A DNA stretch of 33,213 nt from Chitinophagaceae bacterium (GTDB taxonomy: Bacteria; Bacteroidota; Bacteroidia; Chitinophagales; Chitinophagaceae), in NCBI GenBank assembly GCA_947447485.1, contig CANFJP010000004.1:1-33213 (forward strand), read 5' to 3'. This document shows positions 8,668 to 17,596 of the stretch, one piece after another; positions within the stretch are counted from its first letter, which is position 1, and each line of letters opens with the position of its first letter. The position numbers and the translations under genes are program-made. Below the pieces are notes generated by a model. The model did not search any database. It had not been told where the DNA came from and worked only from the letters and a program-made list of their open reading frames with translations.

Positions 8668-9414
8668 CTATTGTTTGAATGCATGTAAAATAATTCCAGT
8701 GGCAACCGCTGCATTCAATGATTCTGCTTGGCCCCATTTCGGGATCGTTATATTTTCATCAGCCAATTGCAAAACAGCTTCGGAAATTCCATTTGCTTCA
8801 TTTCCTATAATAATCATTGCTTCTTTAATTCCCTTTACATTTCCAAGAGGATTTCCGTTAAGAGTGGTAGCATATTTTTTAACCCCCACATTTTTCAACA
8901 TCCATGATGTCAAATCTGTATATATCACATTTACCCTAGCCAAACTCGCCATGGTACTTTGAACCACTTTGCTATTATACATATCTACTGTATTGTTTGA
9001 GCAAACGATGTGAGTGATTCCAAACCAATCTGCCGTTCTAATAATTGTTCCGAAATTCCCCGGATCCTGAATATCATCCAATAACAATGTTATACGTCCT
9101 TTCGGCTGATAGGAATCATTGATTATTTTCTTTTCAAAGACCGCCACCACATTATTAGGAGTAGCAAACGAGGCAATTTTAGCCAGTTCAAAATCCAATA
9201 CAACTTCAAGCTTACTACCAAGTGAAAGTTTTGTTGCATCATTCAGCATATCAACCCATTCTTCCACAGCAAAAACATTCCTGCAGACGAACGAATGGGT
9301 GTTTAGTAACTCATTTACCAACTTTGGCCCTTCTGCTACAAAAACGTTGTATTCATCTCTAAATTTTTTGTGCTGCAAACTTTGAATATATTTGATAGAA
9401 TTTTTACTTAACAT
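8668..9414 (-). CDS. SpoU/TrmH-family RNA 2'-O-ribose methyltransferase
   Basis: A SAM-dependent SPOUT methyltransferase acting on rRNA or tRNA ribose. The three SpoU motifs are present in order: LLDDIQDPGNFGTIIRTADW (motif 1), IIGNEANGIS (motif 2) and IPKWGQAESLNAAVATGI (motif 3; the family has IPM.G..ESLNVSVA). The N-terminal 80 residues (IKYIQSLQHKKFRDEYNVFVAEGPKLV) match the SpoU substrate-binding domain, which suggests a 23S rRNA methyltransferase. The 248-residue length fits. Its start is 12 bases from the start of the divergent tamL. The exact target nucleotide cannot be read from sequence. Confidence 0.9.
   Translation of the reverse strand: MLSKNSIKYIQSLQHKKFRDEYNVFVAEGPKLVNELLNTHSFVCRNVFAVEEWVDMLNDATKLSLGSKLEVVLDFELAKIASFATPNNVVAVFEKKIINDSYQPKGRITLLLDDIQDPGNFGTIIRTADWFGITHIVCSNNTVDMYNSKVVQSTMASLARVNVIYTDLTSWMLKNVGVKKYATTLNGNPLGNVKGIKEAMIIIGNEANGISEAVLQLADENITIPKWGQAESLNAAVATGIILHAFKQ
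9387..9394 (+). promoter_or_regulatory. -7 box of tamL
   Basis: TATATTTG matches TAnnTTTG, with an expected start near 9398 and a leader of about 29 bases. It lies inside the 5' end of the divergent methyltransferase gene. A TTTTTTG ends 16 bases upstream, shorter than the usual 19-21 spacing. Confidence 0.4.
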
Positions 9415-9426
9415 GTCTGTTTAATT

Positions 9427-11865
9427 ATGTCTGCTTATTTTTTAAAAAATACAAAAAACTTATCCCGACTGGGGTTTATTTTATTGTTTGCGATAGCAGC
9501 TTGTGGCAAACCTTTTGTCAAAAAAGCCCCCAAAGGGAAATACTACCTATACAAAAACAACATCGAAGTTAAGGGAGGAAAATTTACAAAAGCAGCTCGA
9601 ACTTTATTAATTCAAAGATTATATGGCCAATTAGATGACAGCGCCAAGGTTAAAACAAGTAGAAAGCTGGTTGTATTAAATATTATTAATAAGCCAATAG
9701 TATATGATAGTAATTATTCCATTGCCTCTGCAAGCAATATGCAAGCTTCTTTGTTTCATATGGGATATTATAATGCGAAAGTTAATTACCATACAGATAG
9801 CTCTAATAAAAAAATAACAGTTCATTATTTAGTTGATGCAGGGATGCCTACATTGATAACTAAAATCAATTACCAACTAAGGAAAAAAGAGCTCCAGGAA
9901 TATGCAGTTAAATTTCAAGCAGATTCTTATTTAAAAAAGGACGAGCCCATTACCAAAACCCTTGTTCTCACTGAATTGAATAGACTGGTAGATAGTTTTC
10001 GAAACAATGGCTATTATAAATTTACTGCTGCTGAATTAAAAGTGAGAGGCGATACTTCTATTGAAGCACTTACATCAATAAACGACGATCCATTTGAACA
10101 GCTTCGATTGATTGCAGAAGCACAACAGAAAAAAGATTCGCCACAAATTAGGCTCGCCATTGTATTAAATCCGCCTACTGATACAACCCGTTTAAATAAA
10201 TATTTTATACACCATATTTATGTTTCACCAGACTTCAGATTGGGAGATGATTTTAAAGACACGACTACAATTCATCAATCATTCACCAAAGACTTTATTG
10301 TTAGATGTCACAATGAGCTGTTTAAAAATAAGCTATTCAGTAGAAACATCACCTTAAAAGCTGGAGAGGTATTTAAGCAGCAAGAATATTATAACACCCT
10401 ATATAATTTATCTAAAGCAGGTGTTTGGCAAACAGTCAACATTCAAATAATTGAAGTTCCCAACACCAATAATTTAATAGACATTGTTATCGAAATGACC
10501 CCAGCAAAAAAGTATGGATTTGAAGCAGCGTTGGAACTTAGCTATTCTGCTTCAAGCAATACCAGCAATGTGTTGGCAGGAAATCTTTTTGGTCTATCGG
10601 GCAATATTTCGCTTGTAAATAGAAATCTTGCCAAAGAAGCAATAAAGATGACACACAATATCAGAGCAGGTATTGAATTCAATAATGGCAGCGGTGGTTC
10701 TAATGGGAAATTCATCAATTCGAATGAATTAGGCTACAATAACATTACCTCGTTCCCAAGATTGCTTTTTCCTCAAATACCAAAATTATTCAATAGAAGC
10801 AAAGAGGATAAAAATGGCGAAACTTTTATAAATCTAGGGGTTACAAAAAATACCAGGCTGAATTTATTTGAATTACAATCTGTTAAAAGTAGTTTTGGCT
10901 GGACTGGTACGAACAAAAAAAATTGGAAGTGGACATGGTCTCCCTTGAATGCAGAATTTAGCAATCTTCTCAATCAAAGTGATAGCTTTAGGACAATCGT
11001 AAATGAAAATCCGTTTTTAAAATTCTCTTACAACACTGCATTTGTTGCAGGGATGAATCTTGGATTTTCAAAAACATTAACCAACTTACCTCATCCCAAT
11101 AGTTTATCTAAAGAATTTTCTACAAGATTTAATTTGGAAGAATCTGGATTAACCTGGGGCTTGATGCCTGTGTTAAATAAATACAAAAGAAGATATATTA
11201 AAGTAGATGCAGAAATTAAGCATACCATCAAATATCAAAAAACTTCTCTTGCTTTTCGTGGATTTTTTGGAGTGGGAATACCCTTATTGGGAAGCGACAC
11301 CAACCGAACCCTGCCCTTTTTCAAGCAATACTTTGGAGGAGGCAGCAATAGTATGAGGGCTTGGCCAGTAAGGGGTATGGGGCCAGGTGGAAGACCTTTG
11401 ATACCATTCTCTTCTACTCAAACCATATTCAATGATAGAACAGGAGACATGCAATTTGAAGGCAATATAGAATACCGATATGACATTGCTCGAATCATTC
11501 CAAATACGCTAACATTAAGAGGAGCGCTGTTTGCTGATATTGGAAATATTTGGAATGTAAAAAATACCAACATTGATGGAAGTGCTGATAGCTCGCAATT
11601 TAAAATAAAAAATATGTATCGGCAATTAGGTGTTGCTGCAGGAACAGGACTGCGACTCGACTTTAGTTATTTTGTTGTACGACTCGATTTTGGATTTAGA
11701 TTCAAAAGACCTGAATTGTTTTACATAAATGATGGATGGAAAGCTCCTTCAATTGGACTGGATAATATGTTTAAGAAAATATTTACCAAAGGAGTGGATG
11801 ACGAATATAGAAAGTGGAGATATGAAAACTTTAATTTCACTATAGGAATAGGCTATTCTTTTTAG
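9427..11865 (+). CDS. tamL: Lipidated TamA-type outer-membrane protein (BamA/Omp85 superfamily)
   Basis: An 812-residue Omp85-family outer-membrane assembly protein. Residues 16-26 form a lipoprotein signal with lipobox IAAC (Cys26), the mark of the Bacteroidota TamL variant of TamA. POTRA-like repeats occupy roughly residues 30-380 (for example the YGQLDDSAKV and ELNRLVDSFRNNGYYKF regions), followed by a C-terminal 16-stranded barrel. The Omp85 lid-lock motif is seen in PVRGMGPGGRPL, with FEGNIEYRYD, VRLDFGFRF and the terminal GIGYSF. No tamB follows; the next gene is the convergent truB. The SpoU methyltransferase next door in divergent orientation is, as far as I recall, a common neighbour in this phylum. 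Confidence 0.88.
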   Translation: MSAYFLKNTKNLSRLGFILLFAIAACGKPFVKKAPKGKYYLYKNNIEVKGGKFTKAARTLLIQRLYGQLDDSAKVKTSRKLVVLNIINKPIVYDSNYSIASASNMQASLFHMGYYNAKVNYHTDSSNKKITVHYLVDAGMPTLITKINYQLRKKELQEYAVKFQADSYLKKDEPITKTLVLTELNRLVDSFRNNGYYKFTAAELKVRGDTSIEALTSINDDPFEQLRLIAEAQQKKDSPQIRLAIVLNPPTDTTRLNKYFIHHIYVSPDFRLGDDFKDTTTIHQSFTKDFIVRCHNELFKNKLFSRNITLKAGEVFKQQEYYNTLYNLSKAGVWQTVNIQIIEVPNTNNLIDIVIEMTPAKKYGFEAALELSYSASSNTSNVLAGNLFGLSGNISLVNRNLAKEAIKMTHNIRAGIEFNNGSGGSNGKFINSNELGYNNITSFPRLLFPQIPKLFNRSKEDKNGETFINLGVTKNTRLNLFELQSVKSSFGWTGTNKKNWKWTWSPLNAEFSNLLNQSDSFRTIVNENPFLKFSYNTAFVAGMNLGFSKTLTNLPHPNSLSKEFSTRFNLEESGLTWGLMPVLNKYKRRYIKVDAEIKHTIKYQKTSLAFRGFFGVGIPLLGSDTNRTLPFFKQYFGGGSNSMRAWPVRGMGPGGRPLIPFSSTQTIFNDRTGDMQFEGNIEYRYDIARIIPNTLTLRGALFADIGNIWNVKNTNIDGSADSSQFKIKNMYRQLGVAAGTGLRLDFSYFVVRLDFGFRFKRPELFYINDGWKAPSIGLDNMFKKIFTKGVDDEYRKWRYENFNFTIGIGYSF

Positions 11866-11872
11866 TTAACAA

Positions 11873-12625
11873 CTATTCGCTAGTAGCGTTTTTTTCAAGA
11901 GTAGCCATAAACGCCTCTATTCCTAAAGCATCCTCTACTTTACATTGACCAATTCTTGTTCTTCTTAATGAACTCAAATAAGCTCCACAACCTAATTCAA
12001 TGCCCATGTCATTTGCAATGCTTCGGATATAGGTGCCAGTAGAGCAGGTGATTTTAAAAAAAACCAATGGAAGCTCTATTGAAGTAATGTCAAACGATTT
12101 TATAAAAATAGTTCTCGGCTGCAACTCTACTTCCTCGCCTCTTCTTGCAAGTTCATACAATGGAGTTCCTTTCTTTTTAATGGCAGAATAAATGGGGGGC
12201 AATTGCTGAATCTCTCCAATGAATTTCTTTGTGGCGAGATGAATATGCTCTATTGATATGCCTGAGATGTCCTTTGGTTTTTCTGGAGTGCTTTCTAAAT
12301 CAAAAGTGGGAGTAACAGCACCTAATGTAAATGATCCTGTATACTCTTTTTCTTGAGCCATAAACTCGTTGATACTTTTAGTGAATTTTCCTGTGCAAAT
12401 AATAAGCAAGCCTGAAGCCAGCGGATCTAAAGTGCCTGCATGGCCTACTTTCTTAATTTGAATAACACTTCGGATTTTCCTAACTGCATCAAAAGAAGTC
12501 CAATGCAAAGGCTTATCAATCAGCAATACTTTTCCTGATTCGAATGAAGATTTTATTTCGTCACTGATTTTTACGAATGGCTTTTTTTCAATTTCCACTT
12601 CATTACCCTCGCCATTTTTGGCCAT
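11873..12625 (-). CDS. truB: tRNA pseudouridine(55) synthase
   Basis: Isomerises U55 in the T-loop of tRNAs to pseudouridine. Motifs are VLLIDKPLHWTSFDAV near the N-terminus, the catalytic HAGTLDPLASGLL with its Asp, the GAVTPTFDLES segment, the tyrosine-bearing PPIYSAIKKKGTPLYELAR, and CSTGTYIRSIANDMG. I chose the ATG at 12625 (250 residues). The frame is open to a TTG at 12658 (261 residues), but the extra 11 residues are lysine-rich and unlike TruB, and that TTG lies inside a -7-like TTACTTTG. It follows proS closely (gap 41-74 bases), so the two are likely cotranscribed. Confidence 0.93.
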   Translation of the reverse strand: MAKNGEGNEVEIEKKPFVKISDEIKSSFESGKVLLIDKPLHWTSFDAVRKIRSVIQIKKVGHAGTLDPLASGLLIICTGKFTKSINEFMAQEKEYTGSFTLGAVTPTFDLESTPEKPKDISGISIEHIHLATKKFIGEIQQLPPIYSAIKKKGTPLYELARRGEEVELQPRTIFIKSFDITSIELPLVFFKITCSTGTYIRSIANDMGIELGCGAYLSSLRRTRIGQCKVEDALGIEAFMATLEKNATSE

Positions 12626-12699
12626 ATGCTTCTGCCGATATGATCCTTTTTTGTTCAAAGTAATAATTAAAATAAAATCGATAGTAAATTGATAATCAA

Positions 12700-14178
12700 T
12701 TAGTAAGCCCTAGCAAATAATGCCCTTTGAGTGCTTGGATTTCCAGTGAGAACACATTTCCCTGCCTCTTGTTTATTATTGAGTGGAATGCAACGAATCG
12801 TAGCTTTGGTTTGTTCTTTAATTTTATCTTCTGTCTCACTACTTCCATCCCAATGGGCCGAAACAAATCCGGCTTTGGTATCTAGGAGGCTAACAAATTC
12901 ATCCCATGTATTGGCTTCTCTGATATTTTCATTTCTAAATGCCAAAGCTCTATTATAAATATTTTGCTGGATATCTTCTAACAGCAATTTTACATAGGTA
13001 CCCAATCCTTCTATGGCAACCGATTTCTTTTCTTTGGTATCTCTTCTTGCCAATTCTACTACATTGTTTTCTATGTCTCTTAAGCCAAGTGCTATTCTAA
13101 CAGGAACGCCTTTCAATTCGTATTCTGCAAACTTCCATCCCGGACGAGCATGATCGCTGTTATCATATTTTACAGAAATACCCAAGGCCTTTAGTTCTTT
13201 TATAATGCTCGCTACTTTATCATCAATCACACTTTTGCTTTCTTCGCCTTTATAAATCGGCACAATCACTACTTGCAACGGTGCAATTTTTGGAGGCATA
13301 ATCAAACCTTGATCATCGCTATGAGCCATGATAAGCGCGCCAATCAATCGAGTGGAAACCCCCCAGCTCGTTGCCCACACATATTCTTTTTTATTTTCTT
13401 TATTTAGAAATTGTACATCAAAAGCTTTGGCAAAATTCTGTCCAAGGAAATGAGAGGTACCCGCTTGCAATGCTTTTCCATCTTGCATCAATGCTTCTAT
13501 ACAATAGGTTTCTTCTGCTCCTGCAAATCTTTCATTGGCTGTTTTAACTCCTTTAATCACAGGCACTGCCATATAGTTTTCTACAAATTCAGCATACACC
13601 TCTAGCATTTTTTTGGTTTCATCCACCGCCTCTTCTTTTGTAGCATGTGCGGTATGCCCTTCTTGCCATAAAAATTCTGCCGTACGTAAAAAAAGTCTTG
13701 TACGCATTTCCCAACGAACTACATTGGCCCATTGATTTATTAAAATAGGAAGATCGCGATAAGATTGTATCCAACCTTTATATGTATTCCAAATGATTGC
13801 TTCGCTTGTTGGCCTGATGATTAACTCTTCTTCTAATTTAGCTTCTGGATCTACTATTAATTTCCCTTTATTATCAGGATCATTTTTCAATCGATAATGC
13901 GTTACGATCGCGCACTCTTTTGCAAATCCTTCTGCATTTTTTTCTTCTGCTTCAAATAAACTTTTAGGAACAAACAAAGGAAAGTATGCATTTACATGAC
14001 CTGTCTCCTTAAACATACGATCCAACTGATCTCTCATATTCTCCCACAATGCATATCCATATGGCTTGATAACCATGCATCCACGAACAGCCGAATGATC
14101 GGCCAATTCTCCTTTTATCACCAAATCATTGTACCACTGTGAATAATCTGCGGCCCTTGTTGTAAGTTCTTTGCTCAT
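12700..14178 (-). CDS. proS: Prolyl-tRNA synthetase, archaeal/eukaryotic type (ProS type 3)
   Basis: Charges tRNA-Pro with proline. The 492-residue form lacks the large editing insertion of the E. coli type and ends in the invariant C-terminal tyrosine (FARAY). Class II motif 1 and 2 segments are clear: [52 protein letters not shown] and [13 protein letters not shown]; motif 3 is in [14 protein letters not shown]. The C-terminal zinc-knuckle cysteines of archaeal enzymes are mostly replaced ([18 protein letters not shown]), so the zinc site is probably lost. It sits between miaA and truB on the same strand, forming a tRNA-related cluster. Confidence 0.96.
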   Translation of the reverse strand: MSKELTTRAADYSQWYNDLVIKGELADHSAVRGCMVIKPYGYALWENMRDQLDRMFKETGHVNAYFPLFVPKSLFEAEEKNAEGFAKECAIVTHYRLKNDPDNKGKLIVDPEAKLEEELIIRPTSEAIIWNTYKGWIQSYRDLPILINQWANVVRWEMRTRLFLRTAEFLWQEGHTAHATKEEAVDETKKMLEVYAEFVENYMAVPVIKGVKTANERFAGAEETYCIEALMQDGKALQAGTSHFLGQNFAKAFDVQFLNKENKKEYVWATSWGVSTRLIGALIMAHSDDQGLIMPPKIAPLQVVIVPIYKGEESKSVIDDKVASIIKELKALGISVKYDNSDHARPGWKFAEYELKGVPVRIALGLRDIENNVVELARRDTKEKKSVAIEGLGTYVKLLLEDIQQNIYNRALAFRNENIREANTWDEFVSLLDTKAGFVSAHWDGSSETEDKIKEQTKATIRCIPLNNKQEAGKCVLTGNPSTQRALFARAY

Positions 14179-14235
14179 ATTTATTATTTATCAAAACAAT
14201 CATTTAGTAACAATAACATTGCACCAAAAGATGTA

Positions 14236-14243
14236 CAAAAGTA
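14236..14243 (-). promoter_or_regulatory. -7 box of proS
   Basis: Minus-strand TACTTTTG matches TAnnTTTG in the 120-base gap between miaA and proS. The expected start is near 14232, giving a leader of about 54 bases. A -33 TTG is not at the usual spacing. Confidence 0.45.
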
Positions 14244-14298
14244 ACAACTTCAATTTACAATCCTTTTAAACATTGAGGGTTAAATCTTACATTTTACC

Positions 14299-15201
14299 CT
14301 AATCTGCTAATCGTTGTTCAATAAAGGGGATTAATTGGTTTGAATGGGGGGCAAACCAATCGAAAAGATTGTCTTTTTTAAACCAAGTCATCTGACGCTT
14401 GGCATACTGTCTTGTGTGCTGTTTGATTTGACTAATGGAATCAGCCAATGAAATTTTATAGTCGAAAAAATCAAACAATTCCTGATACCCTACCGTTTGA
14501 AGAGCATTCAAAGACTTTAAAGGAACCAACAATTCAGCTTCATTCACCAATCCTGCTGTTACCATTTCGTCAACTCTTGTGTTTATGTTATTATTCAACT
14601 CCTCCCGAGGCATTTCTAAACCAATTTTAATGACCTCAAAATCTCTGTTTACTTTTTGATTTGTTTGAAAATGTATAATAGAATTTCCAGCAGTTAGTAT
14701 CACCTCCAAAGCCCTCATCATTCGTTGAGGATTTTGCATTTCTCCTTCGTTGGCATAAAGCGGATCTTCCCTTTCAATTTCTTTTATGAGCCAATCGATG
14801 CCATTTTTATTATATTGTTCTCTAATATAATTTCTAGTATCGATCGGGACCAAAGGAATTTCATCTAGGCCATCACAAAATGCCTTTATGTACAAACCGG
14901 TACCACCAACCATCACAGCAATATCATTCTTTTCAAATATTTTATTTACTGATTGAAGAGCATACTTTTCAAAATCTACCGCAGTAATATGATCGTGTAT
15001 TGAATGCGTATTTATAAAATAGTGTTGAATGCTTGTTAACTGATCAGTCGTTGGTTTGGCTACAGCAATATTTAATTCCTTATAACATTGCCTGCTGTCT
15101 GCAGAAATAATAGATGTAGAGAAAAAATTGGCCACGTCTATTGCGATGTTGGTTTTACCAACAGCAGTAGGGCCAGCAATTATAATTACAGTCTTTTTCA
15201 A
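14299..15201 (-). CDS. miaA: tRNA dimethylallyltransferase
   Basis: Transfers a dimethylallyl group to N6 of A37 in tRNAs reading codons that start with U. The 300-residue protein carries the P-loop GPTAVGKT (residues 10-17), the substrate-binding SADSRQCYKELNIAVAKPT, MVGGTGLYIKAFCDGL, and the C-terminal QYAKRQMTWFKKD segment. It starts at TTG (15201): an in-frame TAA lies two codons upstream, and no ATG precedes the P-loop. It lies in a minus-strand group with proS and truB. Confidence 0.95.
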   Translation of the reverse strand: MKKTVIIIAGPTAVGKTNIAIDVANFFSTSIISADSRQCYKELNIAVAKPTTDQLTSIQHYFINTHSIHDHITAVDFEKYALQSVNKIFEKNDIAVMVGGTGLYIKAFCDGLDEIPLVPIDTRNYIREQYNKNGIDWLIKEIEREDPLYANEGEMQNPQRMMRALEVILTAGNSIIHFQTNQKVNRDFEVIKIGLEMPREELNNNINTRVDEMVTAGLVNEAELLVPLKSLNALQTVGYQELFDFFDYKISLADSISQIKQHTRQYAKRQMTWFKKDNLFDWFAPHSNQLIPFIEQRLAD

Positions 15202-15324
15202 AAGTTAATTTCAGTTGTAATAAGCATTTAAATACTCAATGGAAAATTTTCGCTTAAAAGATGGAGCGTTCAGAGAATACTTTAATTATAAATAAGGAAG
15301 AATGGATTTGTACTAAGCGATAAA

Positions 15325-15903
15325 CTAAAACTCATTTAACTCATCAGTCATCGACTCATCCGATTCATCTGTTTCTTCAACCGAATCGTCGTCATCGCCC
15401 TCTTGACCATATCCATCTTTCATAGCATCGGGTTGTAAATCATATTTTTCTTCCATTTCCGCGAGTCTGCTATCTATAATTCCTTGTGTGCCATATTGTG
15501 AAGGACCTATCCCTTCTACTCTAACACAACTAGGATATTCAAGTTTTTTATTTTCTTCTTTGTCTACATTAATAAGCTCTACCATGAATTGCCAGTTCTT
15601 ATTAAAGTCATACTGATAAATGAATTTTTGATTCGGGTCTGCAATCTGGCTGCCAATATTCACTTCATTCATGATCAATGGATCTGCCTTGTATTCCTTA
15701 TCATATTTTTCTAGGGTAATCTCTCTTCCACGAAGCCACGCATCATTGCTTTTATAAAAAGTTGCCGCATGCTTATTGTCAAATTCGTAACTTTTTAAAA
15801 TTGCAGCATGCAAATCGAAGAACGTTTGCATATGTTTAATTACAATATCACGGTAAATACTTTCGTCTTCTTCCCAGTAAATTCTAAATTTCAAAATTGC
15901 CAT
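15325..15903 (-). CDS. pRiA4b ORF-3-like / IS1096 TnpR passenger-like protein
   Basis: A 192-residue protein resembling the plasmid pRiA4b ORF-3 family (also called IS1096 passenger TnpR-like), whose function is not established. Typical features are the opening LKFRIYWEEDESIYRDIVI, a FDNKHAATFYKSNDAW segment, and the YQYDFNKNWQFMVELI core. The last 35 residues are very acidic (DDDDSVEETDESDES), which is an addition to the family core. No transposase or terminal repeats flank it, so it appears to be a settled chromosomal gene. The ATG at 15903 is preferred over one 24 bases upstream because a complete promoter ends 3 bases before it. Confidence 0.7.
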   Translation of the reverse strand: MAILKFRIYWEEDESIYRDIVIKHMQTFFDLHAAILKSYEFDNKHAATFYKSNDAWLRGREITLEKYDKEYKADPLIMNEVNIGSQIADPNQKFIYQYDFNKNWQFMVELINVDKEENKKLEYPSCVRVEGIGPSQYGTQGIIDSRLAEMEEKYDLQPDAMKDGYGQEGDDDDSVEETDESDESMTDELNEF

Positions 15904-15906
15904 TCT

Positions 15907-15937
15907 CAAATGTAAGTAATTTATCAATTTACCCCAA
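15907..15937 (-). promoter_or_regulatory. Full -33/-7 promoter abutting the start codon
   Basis: On the minus strand TTG (15937-15935), a 20-base spacer and TACATTTG (15914-15907) form a complete Bacteroidota housekeeping promoter. Only AGA separates it from the ATG at 15903, so the expected transcription start is at or next to the A of that ATG. This decides the gene start and predicts a leaderless mRNA. Confidence 0.65.
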
Positions 15938-16019
15938 GAGTAGAAAGGAGTATTAATATTAAATAATAGAAATTGATTACATGTCTATAAGTAAACAGAA
16001 AACGGGAATTGCGCCTGCC

Positions 16020-17447
16020 TTATGATTGTAAACCAAGCGCACGGCCTTGTTCCACCATAAAGCGATGGGCCGCTTGATACTCATTCGGGATATTTCCATC
16101 AAGAATAGCTTCTCTGATAGCATTTTTTATAGTACCTACAATACGGCCTTCCGGAAGTTTAAAATACTCCATAATCATTTCTCCTGTAATGGGAGGCTGC
16201 CAATTTCTGATATTATCTTTCGCTTCTACTTCTTCGCACCGCTGCATCACCATTTCAAAGTTCTCTAAATATCTTTTTACTTTTTGTTTGTTCTTAGAAG
16301 TAATATCCGCCTTACAAAGAACAAATAATGCTTCAAGGTCATCTCCCGCATCAAAAATCAATCTTCGTACAGCGGCATCCGTTATATTTTCTTTAGTAAG
16401 ACCAATTGGCCTTAGGTGCATTTCTACCATTTTTCTAACAAACTTCATCTTCTCGTTTTGAGGAAGCTTCAATTGAGTAAAAATCTTAGGCACCATTCTG
16501 CCGCCCACCACTTCATGACCATGGAAAGTCCAGCCATGCCCCTCTTCAAATTTTTTCGTAGCGGGCTTTGCGATATCATGCAACACAGCCGCCCATCTCA
16601 ACCAAATATCTTGGGTATTTTCAGCAATATTATCCACCACTTGAAGGGTATGATAAAAATTGTCTTTATGCCCCATCCCATCAATGTATTCAGCACCAAC
16701 CAAATCTATCATTTGAGGGAAAATAATTTCTAATAAACCTGTCTTATATAATAAATCAAATCCTATGGAAGGCTTTGCCGAAAGCAATATCTTATTCAAT
16801 TCATCAGCAATTCTTTCTTTACTGATGATTTTAATTCTTTGAGCAATCGCATTAATAGAAAGCAATGTTTGTTCTTCAATCGTAAAACCAAGTTGCGTAG
16901 CAAAACGGATTGCCCTCATCATTCGTAGCGGATCATCACTAAAAGTTTCAGCAGGAGTAAGCGGCGTTTTAATGATTTTATTTTTAATATCATTCACGCC
17001 TCCAAAAGGATCTATTAGTTTTCCGAAATCCGCTTTATTTAAACTAATGGCTAATGCATTAACAGTAAAATCTCTTCTATTTTGATCATCTACAAGACTA
17101 CCAGGAGTAACTGTTGGATTTCTACTATCATAATGGTAGCTTTCTTTTCTGGCACCCACAAATTCAATTTCAAGTACACATCCCTCAGGATCCAATATTT
17201 TTATTTGTGCTGTGCCAAAATTCTTAAAAAAATTAACTTGTGGAACAGGACTAAACGAACTAGCCACTGCATGCGCTAATTCAATTCCATCTCCTACACA
17301 AACAATGTCGATGTCCTTTGTTTCTCTTTCAAGGATTTTATCTCGTACAAACCCGCCAATCACATAGCAATCAATTTGAATTGACTCCGCTGCTTTTGAA
17401 ATCTTTTTAAAGATGTCTGCCTCAAAAATTGAACAGGATATATCCAT
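16020..17447 (-). CDS. cca: CCA-adding tRNA nucleotidyltransferase with HD domain
   Basis: A class II CCA tRNA nucleotidyltransferase that builds or repairs the 3' CCA end. The head carries YVIGGFVRDKIL with the catalytic DID of ETKDIDIVC, RRDFTVNALAISL and the DPLRMMRAIRFATQLGF template motif (D-x2-R-x2-R). An HD phosphohydrolase-like domain follows (LHDIAKP, then HGHEVVG). I start it at ATG 17447 (475 residues). The frame is open 31 codons further, but that extension is hydrophobic and unlike the family, and a -7 box sits just upstream of 17447. The tRNA-Lys gene in this window lacks an encoded CCA, which makes this enzyme essential for it. Confidence 0.93.
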   Translation of the reverse strand: MDISCSIFEADIFKKISKAAESIQIDCYVIGGFVRDKILERETKDIDIVCVGDGIELAHAVASSFSPVPQVNFFKNFGTAQIKILDPEGCVLEIEFVGARKESYHYDSRNPTVTPGSLVDDQNRRDFTVNALAISLNKADFGKLIDPFGGVNDIKNKIIKTPLTPAETFSDDPLRMMRAIRFATQLGFTIEEQTLLSINAIAQRIKIISKERIADELNKILLSAKPSIGFDLLYKTGLLEIIFPQMIDLVGAEYIDGMGHKDNFYHTLQVVDNIAENTQDIWLRWAAVLHDIAKPATKKFEEGHGWTFHGHEVVGGRMVPKIFTQLKLPQNEKMKFVRKMVEMHLRPIGLTKENITDAAVRRLIFDAGDDLEALFVLCKADITSKNKQKVKRYLENFEMVMQRCEEVEAKDNIRNWQPPITGEMIMEYFKLPEGRIVGTIKNAIREAILDGNIPNEYQAAHRFMVEQGRALGLQS

Positions 17448-17453
17448 TTGAAG

Positions 17454-17461
17454 CAAAATTA
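17454..17461 (-). promoter_or_regulatory. -7 box of cca
   Basis: Minus-strand TAATTTTG matches TAnnTTTG and ends 6 bases before the ATG at 17447. The expected start leaves a leader of about 3 bases. No -33 TTG at the usual distance. It supports the shorter cca start. Confidence 0.45.
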
Positions 17462-17562
17462 ATTGATAAACACTAAATAAGCATATATAAGACATCGGAT
17501 TGCCTATTTCGGCATTATAGTTGTCTATTATAAGTTCCATAAAAAATACCCGATTTACTGTT

Positions 17563-17570
17563 TAATTTTG
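17563..17570 (+). promoter_or_regulatory. -7 box of lon
   Basis: TAATTTTG matches TAnnTTTG, the same octamer as on the opposite strand for cca. The expected start is near 17574, giving a leader of about 23 bases. No heat-shock operator such as CIRCE is visible. Confidence 0.45.
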
Positions 17571-17596
17571 CCAAATTGACTTTATAACAAGAAACT

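Noticed and set aside
14276-14300. A terminator at the end of miaA
   Set aside because: The AGGGTTAAA / TTTACCCT pairing has a mismatch, overlaps the stop codon and lacks a T-run.
15325-15927. An IS1096-type insertion or transposon
   Set aside because: Only the passenger-like protein is seen; there is no transposase, terminal inverted repeat or target duplication, and the flanking genes are intact.
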